This document shows, one piece after another, positions 8,849 through 21,888 of a stretch of DNA of 64,000 nt. The DNA is taken from contig OX393552.1 of the NCBI GenBank assembly GCA_947650365.1, positions 49,058,999 to 49,122,998 of the forward strand, given 5' to 3'. The DNA is from Chamaelirium japonicum (lineage: Eukaryota; Streptophyta; Magnoliopsida; Liliales; Melanthiaceae). Within the stretch, counting starts at the first letter, position 1. Every line of letters starts with the position of its first letter. The notes under the pieces are model-generated. The model searched no databases. It saw only the letters and a program-made list of their open reading frames with translations, and was not told where the DNA came from. The position numbers were made by a program, and so were the translations under genes.

Positions 8849-11800
8849 TTTGTAAAAGGAGAGCCTGTTTTGGATGCATGCTGCCGAACAAATATTGGCG
8901 GATATCATATTACTGACTATCTGAAGCAGCTTCTTTCCCTGAAGTATCCCAATCACATGTGCGTTGCTGTTGCTCTCTACTTATTCTTATTACAACTCTG
9001 CTTCTATCCTTCTTGGATTTACTTGTAAGTTGCATCTTTCTTGTTTAAATGCACCTCAACAGGTCTAGCATCACGTGGGAGAAGGCCGAGGATCTTAAAA
9101 TTGAGCATTGTTATGTAGCTTTGGATTATGCGTCAGAATTGCAACTGTTTCAGGTGGGAAGCTTTTTATTTTATTTTACTTGTTTTTTTATTTATCACTT
9201 TAGTGTTTTACACCCCAGAAAATTTCCTTAATTCTATTGATTCTATCATTGCTAAAGTTTTTCTCAAACCTCTCTCAAACAAAGTTACGAAGTCGGAAGT
9301 CGGCTTGGGTAGAAGTCGGGAAAATTTGACAAAATTGGGAAAGTCGGGAGAGTGTAAAAAAAGCTCGATTATTTTAAAGTTTTGATATATATGTTGCAAC
9401 ATATTTTTGAGCAGTGAATGTCATTGTTATGCATAACAAATTTTAGTATATTACATTATTACAACTAAGATAAGCAAATCACCAATAGCGAAAAAAATGC
9501 ATACACATTAACAATAAGCGACTAAATTACTATGCAAGTACTACTGTACAAGTAAAAAATGCATTAAAGAGAGTTTAAAGACCACATTATTAACAATAAG
9601 AATTAAGTAAGTAGAGAGCCACATTAACAACAAGAACTAAGTAAAAAGTCTTATGAGTAAATACCACACTAGCCATAAGCACCTAAACATGTACAAGTAA
9701 AGAATGCATTAAGAAACAAACGATTAAATCACGATTAAAATGCGAACTTTGTGCTTCATGGAAATAAAAAGTGTTTTATTCCAATAACAAACGATTGCTG
9801 GTCAAGTCGCATTCTGTATGCGTTTTTTTTATATATAAAAAACGACCGAATTTGCAACACTCAAGAATTTGTCCTTACTACGTTAATTCTTTAGTTCTTC
9901 TAAGTAACCTGATCCCGGCTTATCCTATGGCCAATAATCTAGTGCTAGGGTTCCTCAGCTAAACTCATATGGATTCCTTCCAGCTGTCCATGTGACATCC
10001 TTCTTTGTTTTTCAAATCAATTTATTTGTGGAGATGGTGTGACCTGGTAAAGTTCATTATCACCGTCACCATCGCACACTGCTACATTGAGTAATCTCCC
10101 TACTAAACCTTTGGAGGATAGTATTTTGTAGAGTTGTGTAATTAGACTATGTATAGGACACCTACAAATAAAAATCAAAGAATTCATGCACGAGTATATA
10201 CATTTGTGCATAGGACACCACTAAACCACATGCCTGTAACATAACCGATTTTGTGGATTACTCGAGGAATATGAGATGGATATTGGCTGCTCATTTGTGC
10301 ATGGTACACCATTAGACCTCATGTCTGTAGGCAAAGTGGTCGAAGTGAAGATAGGTCGCACTGATCTCCAAGGTGGTCAAGGTGACTGAGAGGACCAATG
10401 CAGCGACACTCTTCGAGACTTGATTAGAATTTTTAAACAATACGACTTACCATCATAAAAAGGTTTCTTCCTTTAACAATTAAACAAAATTTGAATAGAG
10501 CAAAATAAACATCCAAGATAAGAACCATACAATAATCAATATCCAAAATCCAGTTATGAAATAATAAAGGACCAACCCAGTCAATAAAACAAAGTTCATG
10601 AGGCCAACATCACAATTTGATCCTTGTCATCAGTGTTTTGATAAATGATATATCACAATTTGAAATAAAATTCCACTGGTCATTAAAATTGATCTCAGTT
10701 TGTTCCTCATACGAGACCACCACCACCATGACTCCCATTATCATTTTCACGTGTGTCATCTCCTTCAGTGTAGACATGTACATCATGCAGTTCTTTTGAA
10801 TACATATCTTCAATTCTAATCATCAGCACGTTGGTGAATTGGTATGAAATGCTCCATTCGTTTACACTTCAATGTGGCTTTTGATCCTGGAGTGCTTCAG
10901 AAGCTATTCATGGCCTCCATGTAGGACTTGTCGCATGTCTGATCAGCTAGATTCAAGTCAGGATTGCGTACTACTAACTCATTAGTGCTGTCCAACTCTT
11001 CAAATGAGTGTCTTCCTTCTCTTGTTCCTACAAATTTTTTCCCCTCAACGTCTGGAAACTAGAGAAATATGTGATAGGTTGTCCTCTTCTGTTCAACTAT
11101 GCTTCTCTTTTTTTTTTGCTGAATTTACAAAAAAGGAGGTTTTCTTAAAATAACTTATTGTATTAATTTAGACCCAAACCAACGCTCTCGATTGTACTTC
11201 AACTATGTTTACAGTGTGAAGCACTACAAGTCAATCCAAGAACTGTAGAGCTAGCCAATGTAACTTTCGATACTTAGTCAGAGTGAGACAATTTTAGTCA
11301 CAAAACCCCATACTCTTTAGCACATATATTAGGATCATATTCTCCTTCAACAGGAAAGGCTCCTCTAACCTGGACGTGGGTATATAGAATCTAGTCCCTC
11401 TCTAATGGAACATTGAAGCACTGCAACACTCTTTTAAGTCATGTTTTAGTTTCATTAGTTGTGTGGCATCAACCATTGTGAGGTCGTTACCGGCTATTCA
11501 TGTGCTCCTTACAAGTTATTTGAATTTTATTTAGTCAGGACTCTATTTTGATTAAGAGTGTCAAGCTTTTATCTAATTAGAATCCCTTCTGTTAAAGTTT
11601 AGTGGTGAAAGGCCTTAATTTAGCTATAGGTTGGTGTAGGAAAGTCCTTGATTCATTGTGAATGTGTTTTAATGTGGTATAAGTGTCTTTACATATATGC
11701 ACTATGGCGATCCTTATATATGTGTTTTTTTTTTCTTATAAGGAAATGTTATAAGAAAGGACCATATCGGACCTTTTTTTAGAATACTTATACGGCTCTC

Positions 11801-12599
11801 ACGAGTCTTTAAAGTGGTCATATAATATAATAATTTAAGAATGTGATTATTGATTGAGAACTGAATTTATATTATACCATCTGTTTCGTATCTCGATTTA
11901 TTGATGCTTCTTCAATCGAACTTGAGTTTTCTCTCCAAATCAATCATAGACTCCGTCGTGCCTATCTTTTTTTAGATTTACAAAATTTGGGAATTGTATT
12001 AGTTTCTCTTCTTTTTTTCAAATCATCATCATAAAAGTCTTATCCCATTTGTCTATAGGTAAGATTCACGATAATATTTGACGTTTACCTGACTTCAGGC
12101 CTCTAAGATAAGTGCCTAAAACCTGACCAAGTCAACTCACCAAGAGTAGGGCATGCTAAGAGCTTAACGGCTAGGTGGCTGGTAGGGAGACCTACCGTGG
12201 TGGTTACATGGTTTAAGCAAATGAAACATGGAAGCAACCCTCCAATGTCCCCCAAGACTAGAAAGATCCTAGAAGAAGAAGCTAGAAGTTAAGATTTTAT
12301 ACCCTCTTATTTTCCCCTCTGTAATAACATTGACTCAGAATCTCTTCTGGATTGCATCACCGGTTTTGGTCCCACATACTGACCTTTCTTCTACACAGAG
12401 TAGCTTTGTGAATTTACTATGAGCCTCATACTTGAGCTAGTAAACTGGCAGGAATAGTTATGGTTATTTAGCTTTATTAGAGCGAAGGTGGTTTCACAAT
12501 CCTAAGAGTTTTGACATGAGACACGGACACGATACAACACAGACACGCCGACATGACATTTTTTCAAAAATCAGGACACACACGTTGGGGGACATGCTG

Positions 12600-12679
<80 letters not shown>

Positions 12680-15600
12680 AACAAGTCTAAAATTATGATT
12701 CATAATCAAACATAAAACTAAAAGTTAACTTAAAAAGTTTTCAACAAACAACAATAACATCATTACGTCATCAAGGATTCAAGTGCATAGTTTCAAACTT
12801 TCAAAACACAAAAAAGACAAATTAAACATGCATATAATCATCATCCATTAAGACCAACGTCAAGTGCCACCGCATCATCAGGATTGGCGCCATCTCGTTC
12901 GCCATCATCCGTGAAGACCATGGCCTCTATATCCGGATCATTGATGGAAAGATTCACAATCTCAAGAACCCCATCATCTTCAAATGAGTCGAAGGCATCT
13001 CTGGCAATGTCTGACATGCATCCGACACGCTTTGACATGTGTCAGACAAGCTTTCTTCGTAGAGGGCATATTTTTTGGAGTGTCCTACACGTGTCAGAGA
13101 ATGTCGGACGCTTGTCCTTGTCCGACAGGTGTCAGAAACGGATACATAGAGGTAGCAAACAGTGTTTTAAAAAACTCGCCCTAGGGTACGCCCAGGGCGC
13201 GTCCTGGGGCGGGGAAGTCCTAAAACGTCCGGGGCGGCTCCAGCTGGACCTTTTTTCTTATGGGGCTTACACCTGAACCACTAGGGCATACGCTCCGAAC
13301 GCCCGGGCACGTCTTTTACGCCCCAATCGCTTGGGCTTACGCCCTACTGGAATTTGTCTGGAATGATAGAATCTATGGAATATAAACATTGATAGTTTGA
13401 ATTTTGGTTAGAAACTTATAATTAGATCTTAAATGCTATTGAAAGACAATGACAAACTCATTTTTATTATCGTTTTTTATATATTTGTAATTTACCAACC
13501 ATGTTTGTAGGCTTAAATGCTTTGTTTGTTAACTTTGCTCATAATATTTTTTTATTTTGTTTGTTTTTAATCTATTTTCACTCTTTTATATAATATTATT
13601 TATTTATATATATATATTTGTAAATTAAAAAAATAGAAATTCGTGGGGCTTAGTTCCCGCCCCACAGTAGGCAAAAGTTAAAACACCTAGCCTTATGCCC
13701 AAGCTTCTGAAAACACTGGTACCAAGAGTGTCAGTGCCTCAGGTGGCTTGGTTCAAGTGTTCAACATATCCTGTCTGACATGGGAGTCCTCGTTGATATA
13801 CTCCATTTAATGAGACCACAGAAGTTCTTCTAGTTTGCGACAATATGATCTTTCAGGAATGTCCCTAGCATGTAAATATTGGCTGTCATTTAACTCAGAT
13901 CATAATCTTTTTTAGATGCTATTGTTACTGTAAATCTTATCAACACATCAGCTAGCCACTTCTTCACAAAGATTTGCACTACCCTACTATTTCCCTTCCT
14001 CCTTGACAATATCTGTGTATGAGTCACCGAGTTTGTGAGGATGTTAAGACTGTATCTATGTTAAGAGGCGTATATAGTAGAGCCAGGGTGGGCTATACAT
14101 CTTCTTTAGTTATAGTACCTTGGGATTCTTACCACTGAGGTGATCACATCCATTGTGTATATACTTGGCCATGTTACCTTAATTAGAGACTGCTTTCATG
14201 TTTTTAACTAACTTCTCTCTTATACCATACACCACATCTTTAATCCATATATATTAGGGGCCATGGCCCTTTTAATTCTCATACTACCATATTACCGCCA
14301 CCCTTCCTCCACTTTTATCAGAGAATCTCACGATCTTTCCAACAGATGCTTCTTAGTTTACTATATGCACTTGTTTCCTTCTCAAAAGATATTTGCAACA
14401 AAACTTGGATTTTGTATATTAGATCATTTAGCAATTCATAAAGGTGTTCTTTGTTTAGCTAGCATACAGTAGCAGTTACAAAAATATCAATAGAGATACT
14501 CACTCTTTAGTTTGGCTTGTAGAAATTTAACAGCATGTTATCATACTTTCACACTTGATTCACGCATAGAATATTAGAATGTATAGTCCACAAGCACTAA
14601 TGATGGTATTTCGATGCACTTGTAAGAAAAGGCCAATTGCTTTTACCCTTTCCTACGTATCAGCCCCTCAAGTACCATTGGTGAGATGTTTGAAGCATAA
14701 AATTGGCAATCTATGGGCAAAAACTGTCAGTAGCTCATAACCTATTGTTTATCTATACATTGAGGACTCCGTTAATGCACTTAATGTGCTCTAATTTTGA
14801 ATTGTATTCCCCTATTGTTCTGTCCATGTTGTGTGATTTACTGACTTGCTGCCACCCATTCATTTTTTGTCCATGATGGATTATTTTGTGCCTCCCCAAG
14901 ACCTAAGAAACTCCTGAACTATCCCATCAAGTTCATGTTATTATAACCTACCTTGTTCATTATCTTCTTTCTTATGTCTTTTGGCATATGTCTAGGAGTT
15001 GCATGCTGCCTATATGAACTTATTTATTTTTGTTGTATTCAATAAAATTTTGATGGTCCTAAGGTTTGGTGTTTTTGTCCATGTGTTACATTGTTTGTAT
15101 TGAGAAGAACTAGATGGACATGGTGTAAATGTTTTTGAAAAAGCATTTGCATGGTCTGCATTAGTAATGCATAGTCGAACCGGACTTGGAAAGTGATGCC
15201 CACATGGATAGCACAAGTCTTTTCAATGCACCATGTAATGCATGTTGAACCTGTGTCCTGCATTTCACCTTACCCATTATCTGATGGTACCTCCTTTGCA
15301 GAAGGGGATGAAAGAAGCTGACGAGAAAACCAGGTGCTGGCAGCTACCCTGGGTTCCTTCTCCACAAGAAGAGGCACCGTCTGAAGAAGAACTTGCAAGA
15401 AAGGCTGCTCTAAAGGAAAAACAAGGTCAACGACTGCGAGATATGGCTGCAGCAAAGAAATCTCAAAAAATATCAGAGCTGGAAAATGAATTGTATGATT
15501 TGGAAGTTCTACTGCAAGAGCTTGATGAATCGGAGGAACCTGAGATTTTTTCTGTGTTATCCAGAACTGGGTATGTCTCCAGGCAAGAAATTGAGTCTGC

Positions 15601-18600
15601 AGTCCTAAAAGTTACAACATCCTTGCGTAAGGCAAAAGGCGAGCCCAGTGAAAATGAAGAGAGAGCCGATGCTTCTTTATCCGAGAAATATCCTCTTGCC
15701 AATATCCCTGACAATATGTTGACTCCGGAGCAGGTAAGCAAGGCCTATATATGCATATCATTATGTTTTTGCCATTGACAGTCCAAGGTTTTGGTGCTAT
15801 TACAAACTTATAGTTTCATGACCGTAGGGATTGAATGTGCTGCAAAATCTACACTAATAGCCAGCTATTTGTCATCTATAATTATAGCTATTGGGATGTT
15901 GATTTCTCACTGATCTATGGAGGATAGATGACAGCTTGACTAATTGTAATATCTGATTTTAAATCTTAATTTGAAGGTTAAAGAGAAGAGAAAGCAGATA
16001 TTTCTCAAAACCACAACTGAGGGACGATTACGTGCTAAACAAAAACGTACTGAAGAAGAACTGCTTCGGGAGAAGCAGAACCAACAGGATGAAGAAAAAC
16101 GCTTGTAAGTTATCCCATGTCTCGATTATTAGCCTGACCATGAGAACTTTGCAGACATGATTCTTGGTTCATATGAAGAAGCTTTCGGTATAGTCGTAAA
16201 GTTTGGTTTTAATAGATTTGGATTGTGGGTTTAAAATATATTAACTTTATTAAATGAGCACCCTTTGTCATCACTCAAAGCGATCTGAAATATTGACTGC
16301 CAAAACATATTATTCATTACTTAGTTATGTACTTAAAAAATATCTAGATCCTTTCTTTCAAAGCTCTAATTGTCTTCTCATTAGTACTGTGTGCTCACCA
16401 CGGCTGACACCTCCTGGAAAATTCTTAAAGATTCAATATATAATTACATCCAAAACAAGTTGCTTATTGATTAGTTAGATTCAAGCTGCTTTTCTTGTAT
16501 TTCCTTTTTTTAATGCAGAGAAAATCCAGAACTATACCTTGAACAACTAAGGGCTAAATATAGAGAGCTCTCTGAAAAAGTTGTGCAACGGAAGCGACAA
16601 AAGGCAAATGGATCCAGTATGAATGGTAATCAGAATTTGTCAGGAGGTGTCGGCCGTGGTGAGCGTTTGAATGCCGCTCAAAAGGAAAGAATGCGCCTCC
16701 TGACTACTGCAGCTTATGATCGTGGGAAGGGAGAAGACACTTTTGGAGCTAGAGATGAAGATTGGCAACTCTACAAACTGATGAGCAAAGATAATGATGA
16801 TGAAGATGATGATGATGGGCAAGAGGAGGACGAGGCTGAACTAACTCGTGTCACCTATAGGCTCCAGGTCAGTTATTCCTCAACTGTTGTTTTTCATGTT
16901 TAAACCCATTGGTGATTCTTATTATCCAATCCTTTAAAGACTGCAATGAACCTGGGCTCCAGGTCAGTTATGCCACAACTATTGTTTTTCATGTTTTAAC
17001 CCATTGGTGCTTCTTATTGGCCAATCCTTAATATTCTTAAGACTGCAATGCACCTAACCATATATTCTTAAAACTGCATGATGCGGCATAGCTTTGATCA
17101 TAGTCGCAAGAGAGGGGGAGGAAGAAGAAGATAGAAAGGGTGGGCCTCGCTCCCTTGGCCTCTCGCCAAATCCAATCTCACAGTGTTGAGCCCCTTGCCA
17201 AAGACACCCATAACTGCCTTTTATTCTCATTTCTACACTCAAGATGTGTTCCTTCCTCAATGCCAATGTAGTTGCTCACTTGCTCCAACAATGCTTCAAT
17301 TTTATACTTCCTCGTGGAGGATTTTATCCAAAATGCTTTTTGCTATCATTCCTAAGGAAATGTCCTTAAAATGTTGAATGCGTAAGAAACAGATAAATCA
17401 AGGAATTTCTTCCATATTAGTTCCCCAATCGTTCTTATTTTGTGTATGTCCCCTTATCTTGTTATTTATAAATCAATCCTCCAAACATGTGATGTTCGTG
17501 AAAATTAGCCTATGGTAGAGTTTCACATCATCAAAATTATAGGGCAGATTGAGGGTTGGACCTTTGTCAATTACCTTTTTGCCCCTGGTCCTACCCCTCC
17601 CTCTGTTTTTTTAAAGATGGTGTCAAGGATCGTCACTTGGGGTGGAGTCGTGGAGGAAGAGGGTGTTGGCAGGATGGGTTGGATGTGAGATGGAGGAACA
17701 ATAGTAGGCTTAGTAGCTGGATGGGGTGGAGGGTTGGTGGAAGAAGATTTGTTGATGGATTGAGTTAAGGTGTAGATGATGAAGAGGAATAATGACATGA
17801 TTGGCTGAATGTGACATGACTGTCTGAATAGGTGGAGAATATAGAGATGTGGTGTGTAATGGGTGCAAATGCGTGGAGGATGAAGAGGAACCATGACAGG
17901 AAAGGACAAGTTGTGGAGGGCTAAGATGATGAAGACACCCTCTCAGGTTTGATGAGGCGAAAAGAATTGTCCTAAGGTTTGATGAGGCAAAAAGAATAAT
18001 TCTAATGTTTTAAGACAAGGACAACCTCATCATTTAACGATTAAAAAGGCAAAACAAGCACCCGTAGGTTATCTTTTTCGGGATTATCCTGTACATCTTA
18101 AGTTGATTTGGGGCATATGAATTATGAATCTAAACGTATTTGGGGCTAATGGACAAATGTATAAAATCCAACTCTATCTTTGGGATAGTATTATTTTCTG
18201 CGACATAACTTTTAGGTCACTCTTATGGTTTCATGCATTGAATTTCAAGTTTCACTCTGAAGTTTGGGCATGGCCTACAGAAACAAAATCTTATGCAAAA
18301 AAATGCTTACGTCCTTGTTTAGGCCAAATTTGGATGAAATTCTCGAGAACTTACACCGTTAGGTACTTTGTTTTTTCTCTGTTCATTTGATCATATCTAT
18401 GGGTTTCAATATATTTCTTTTTACCATATTTATCTTTCCACCTCTTTAAACCATCAACTTATATCAATCTAGAGTAATTAGAGTTATGTATTATTTCAAA
18501 ATCTATAATAAATTTTGCATAATATCTAGTGTTTTTTTTTAAAATTTTTTGCATGGATCATATTGTTTGCTATTTTTTGTCTGAATATTATTATTATTAT

Positions 18601-20980
18601 TACTAGACACATGGACATGCCTTGCACATGTAAGAGAGGGCAGCGGAAGTTGGGGAGCTGAAGAGATCCTGGGTGGTTATCTTCCAATAATCCACTTTGT
18701 TTCTAATTGGATATCCTAAAAAGACTAAAATATTCTCAATATTTTAAATATTTATTATATTTTAGGATTTAAGATAGGGGCAACAAAGGGTATTGTTTGG
18801 TTTCAGCTTTTTAAGCCCAATTCTCTTTATATGGTAAAGATTATTGTTTTTATTTTACTTTGAAACTTGTCGAAAGTGCAAATGAAACACCGAAAACCAT
18901 GAATAACTGTGAACTTTGTAGTGTATTCACACCCATGCTTGTTGGTACCTTGAGTTTTAAATAATTTGTGGCTGCTTGTATAGTTTCAACTGAGTTATGT
19001 TTGGAAACTTATTGATATAAACCAAATCCAATTTGATAAGGTATGGGGTCTGTAATTTGAACCTATACCCATCCCGCTTATCCTGCTTGGTCAGTCATGA
19101 AATTTGATTGGGCTTTTTTTTTCTTCTGAAAAATGTTTAATTAATTCTATTTTGGACATCTAACCGAGGTGAACCTCGTAAGGTATCCAGACTAGCTTTT
19201 GGACCCGAACCTAAGACTTCAGGCTCGTATTGCTTTGATCTGGGTTTAGCAGATTTAGCTGCTAGTTAGAGCATCTCCAAGGGACTCACTGCAGTAGCTC
19301 CTTAGCTGCTGTAGCAAGTGAATCCTTCAAAAGTTCCGCTCCGACCGATGCCTACCACGTTCGCTAAAGTAGCTCTTCGCTACTGGCCTCACTGCATGCA
19401 GCGAGCCGGGGACGTTCGCTACTCTGCTGGTCCCCACTTCAAACCAATCCACTACAGTGATCTGTGGCGATCTGTGCAACAGTTAAATTATCCAATGGTC
19501 CTGAATCAAAGGAGTATTTGGTCTGTTCAAAAATAGAGAAAGAATGGGGAGTCCCTTGGAGTTGGTTCCAAAAAGGGCTCCCTATTTTGTTTAAATGCCC
19601 ATATGGCTCCCTAGAACAGGGAGTGGCTCTAGGAGTCCCTAGGAGAGGCTCTAAGTCACTGGGCTGTTTTGTTAGGTAAAGGCTCTTCTAAAAAACCTCG
19701 CAGATAAAAAATATAGGTTTTTTTTACAAATCAACCCCTACAATCTTCTTTATTTACATATAACCTCCTATCAAAGTGATATTTACATACAAACCCCTCA
19801 ATTCATTCAAATATTACATATTGACCCCTGCAATTAATAGATATCCAAAATGAGATAATATTTTCGATTTCATCCTTAATAATTGACCTAAATTTTCTAA
19901 ATACCTCTCCAATGTGAAAATTCTTCGGATTAGGTCCAAGTTAGATTCGAGTTATGTGACTTATGTCTGTGTTTGTTTTGGATTAAGTCCACGTTCAATA
20001 AAGATATATTGATTTTAGTAATTAAAACCATGGGTAAATCGGTTATTTTTCTTTTAAATTAATAAAATAACAACCGAACGAAGGAATATTTTGAAAATAT
20101 TCCTTTATTTTGGATGCCAACTAATTGTAGGGGTCGATATATAAATATTGGATGATTTAAAGAGTTTATATATAAATATAAACTTTACAGGGGTTTTATA
20201 TGTAAATAGAGAAGATTATAGGGGTTGATTTATAAAAAACACAAAAAATATAACCTGTAACAGTCTCTCTACCTTTTTGGATATTTATCCAGTGATTTAA
20301 AAATTGGCCGAGTCAACTTGACTCAGCCAAATTTTGAGTCGAGTTATTCAGCCGAGTTGGACCAAGTTTACTTGACTGCGATGACTTTTGAGTCAGACTC
20401 CTAGTTTAGAGTTTTTGAATAATGTAAATATCTATTAAATACTTACTGATATAATTGTTTGGCCTCTGTGCAGGATATAGATCCAGCATTTGTTGCTGCA
20501 TCTGACTTGTCAACTTTTCAAGGAACTCCCGAGCTTCCCAGATTCCGCCCACTCTCTGCAGAAGACTTCCGGATCTTTCTTGGCGTCGAGCGCTTCCGGT
20601 GCCCTGAAGTCCTTTTCCAGCCCAGCTTGGTTGGAATCGATCAATCTGGCCTGGATGAAATGGTCGGGGTCTCCCTGCGGCGGCTCTCCGCATTCGACGA
20701 GAGCGTCAAGGGCAGGATGAGCAGCTCGGTGCTTGTGACAGGCGGTAGCTCGCTCTTCCCGGGTCTCGACTCTCGTCTTGAAGCTGGAATCCGAAAGATC
20801 CGGCCGTACCTCTCCCCCTTGAAGGTGGTGCGAGCGTCGGACCCAATTTTGGACGCGTGGAGAGGCGCGGCAGCCTACGCCTCGGCTCGACACTTTGCTA
20901 CACAGACATTCAGCATCCAAGACTACTATGAGAGAGGTGAAACCGGGCTTCGGAAATACAACATCAAGTACACTTTATGA
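8849..20980 (+). CDS. ARP5: actin-related protein 5 (INO80 complex subunit), 3' six exons
   Basis: ARP5 is a nuclear actin-fold protein that works with IES6 in the INO80 chromatin-remodelling complex. Six exons join in frame: 8849-8958, 9063-9153, 15302-15733, 15977-16104, 16519-16867 and 20474-20980 (stop TGA). They give 538 residues. The first two encode actin-fold sequence (ACCRTNIGGYHITDYLKQLL; HCYVALDYASELQLFQ). Exons 3-5 encode the long charged, coiled-coil-rich insertion that marks ARP5 (ELARKAALKEKQGQRLRDMA; GRLRAKQKRTEEELLREKQ; an acidic run DNDDEDDDD). Exon 6 returns to the actin fold with RCPEVLFQPSLVGIDQSGL, the nucleotide-site motif TGGSSLFPGL and a C terminus IKYTL. All junctions are GT/AG. 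Plant ARP5 is about 720 residues, so roughly 190 N-terminal residues are missing. Their exons must lie left of the window or be lost, because none is visible between 7768 and 8848. Confidence 0.93.
12602..12677. repeat. (TA)n microsatellite
   Basis: About 76 bp of alternating T and A, within the large ARP5 intron. Confidence 0.95.
13160..13718. mobile_element. hAT-like MITE in ARP5 intron
   Basis: Inverted ends CAGTGTTTTAAAAAACTCGC (left) and CAGTGTTTTCAGAAGC (right, read inward) bound a 559-bp element with GC-rich ends and an AT-rich centre. The flanks GTAGCAAA (13152-13159) and GTACCAAG (13719-13726) match at 6 of 8 positions, consistent with an aged 8-bp hAT-type duplication. No transposase. 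Confidence 0.65.
16861..17055. repeat. 95-bp tandem duplication across the exon 5 donor site
   Basis: The last bases of ARP5 exon 5 and the start of the intron (GCTCCAG|GTCAGTTAT at 16861) are repeated 95 bp downstream (16956), followed by similar sequence (GTTTTTCATGTTT, CCATTGGTG) in both copies. The upstream donor at 16868 keeps the reading frame for exon 6. Use of the downstream donor at 16963 would include an in-frame stop. Confidence 0.8.
19266..19654. mobile_element. PIF/Harbinger-like MITE
   Basis: Inverted ends TTAGAGCATCTCCAAGGGAC (left) and TTAGAGCCTCTCCTAGGGAC (right, read inward) differ at two positions over 20. The GAGCATCTCCAA start is a frequent end of plant Tourist-type MITEs. 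The TTA/TAA at the borders may be the 3-bp target site. 389 bp, no coding frame. Confidence 0.6.
19716..20242. mobile_element. Mutator-like MITE with long inverted repeats
   Basis: The left end (…ACAAATCAACCCCTACAATC, then TTCTTTATTTACATATAA) is mirrored at the right end (ATAAATCAACCCCTATAATC, then TTCTCTATTTACATATAA, read inward). This gives inverted repeats of about 60 bp. The 10-bp word AAAAAATATA lies directly outside both ends (19706-19715 and 20243-20252), fitting the 9-10-bp duplication of Mutator-type elements. 527 bp, non-coding. Confidence 0.8.
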
Positions 20981-21458
20981 CGGAGGAGGAAAAGCAGATG
21001 GAAGTTCTTAGAAAAGATATGGAAAAACTTTCATTGACAACAGATATAAGTTAAATATAAATGAATGGTGAAAGGATTTCATAAATCCGACCCCATGTAC
21101 ATGGGGGCATGGCTTGATGATTATTTTTCATCTGATCTGATGTATTATTGACAAATTACAAGGTCTTTACATCATGAGTTCATCACGAGGCAAATTGTAA
21201 AATTAAAAAGTCATGTAGAGGACTCATAATAAGAACATATAAATTTTTATATGATTTACAAAATGGTAAATTCGCATAATGATCTTTGAATTTTCTCACA
21301 TAACACCATTAGTTACAGATTTGTAATAGAGTAATGCTGCTATTTAACCAACCCCATCACCAACCTGCATAGGTGGCATCTACTTATTGACGGCACTATG
21401 ATCCATGGGATGAACCCTAGGGGAGTGGCGAGTGATGGCTGGTGGTGGTGGTGTTCTC
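20981..21458. other. ARP5 3' flank
   Basis: AT-rich sequence after the ARP5 stop; likely the 3' UTR and terminator region. No clear polyadenylation hexamer stands out and no other gene is seen. Confidence 0.5.
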
Positions 21459-21471
21459 TTTGCAACCCTAG

Positions 21472-21806
21472 GTTACTGTTTGGGCTTGATTTGGTTAAAA
21501 GCTTGGTTGTTCAAGCTTGGGCTTGACTTACTTAGTATTCGAGCCGAGTTGAGCTTATTGTCTGAGCTTGAAACGAGCCTACTCGAACGAGCTCTTACTG
21601 AGCTTGTTCTTGAACTCTGTCTTAATCCAAATCTTGGAATCTCTAAACGAACGTGTTCACAAGCTCAATCAAGCCGAGCTGTAGTATGCTTGAGCTTGGC
21701 TTGTTTATTAAATGAGTCTAAACTCTAGGTTTGGGTTGGCTCAAATAGTAAGCGAACAAGCACTTACCGAGCTTGTTCGCAAGCTACTCACGAACACCTT
21801 GGTTCA
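21472..21806. mobile_element. short retroposon-like insertion with 13-bp direct repeats
   Basis: The 13-bp word TTTGCAACCCTAG flanks the segment exactly (21459-21471 and 21807-21819). The interior is full of GAGCTTG/CAAGCTTG words, a type of dispersed plant repeat. A duplication this long suggests target-primed insertion (SINE/LINE machinery), but there is no poly-A tail, so class is uncertain. Confidence 0.5.
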
Positions 21807-21828
21807 TTTGCAACCCTAGTGACAACTC

Positions 21829-21830
<2 letters not shown>

Positions 21831-21885
<55 letters not shown>
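21831..21885. repeat. (TG)n(AG)n compound microsatellite
   Basis: A run of TG dinucleotides directly followed by a run of AG dinucleotides. Confidence 0.95.

Positions 21886-21888
<3 letters not shown>

Larger units (their letters stand above)
9154..15301 (+). other. ARP5 intron, 6.1 kb
   Basis: Large AT-rich intron between the exons ending LQLFQ and beginning KGMKEADEKT. It contains a long TA microsatellite and a hAT-like MITE (listed separately). A region at about 12515-13140 rich in GACACGG and GTCGGACA words facing each other may be an older decayed insertion. I see no other gene. Confidence 0.75.
16868..20473 (+). other. ARP5 last intron, 3.6 kb
   Basis: Intron between the acidic exon and the C-terminal actin-fold exon. 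It contains two MITEs near its 3' end (19266-19654, 19716-20242). The rest, about 17.1-19.2 kb, is AT-rich with no supported gene. Confidence 0.75.

Noticed and set aside
12841..13038. Minus-strand 65-residue acidic frame in the ARP5 intron
   Set aside because: No recognisable domain and it lies within suspected transposon debris.
12515..13158. Possible transposon with facing GACACGG / GTCGGACA ends around the TA microsatellite
   Set aside because: Ends could not be matched base by base and no target-site duplication was found; mentioned only in the intron entry.
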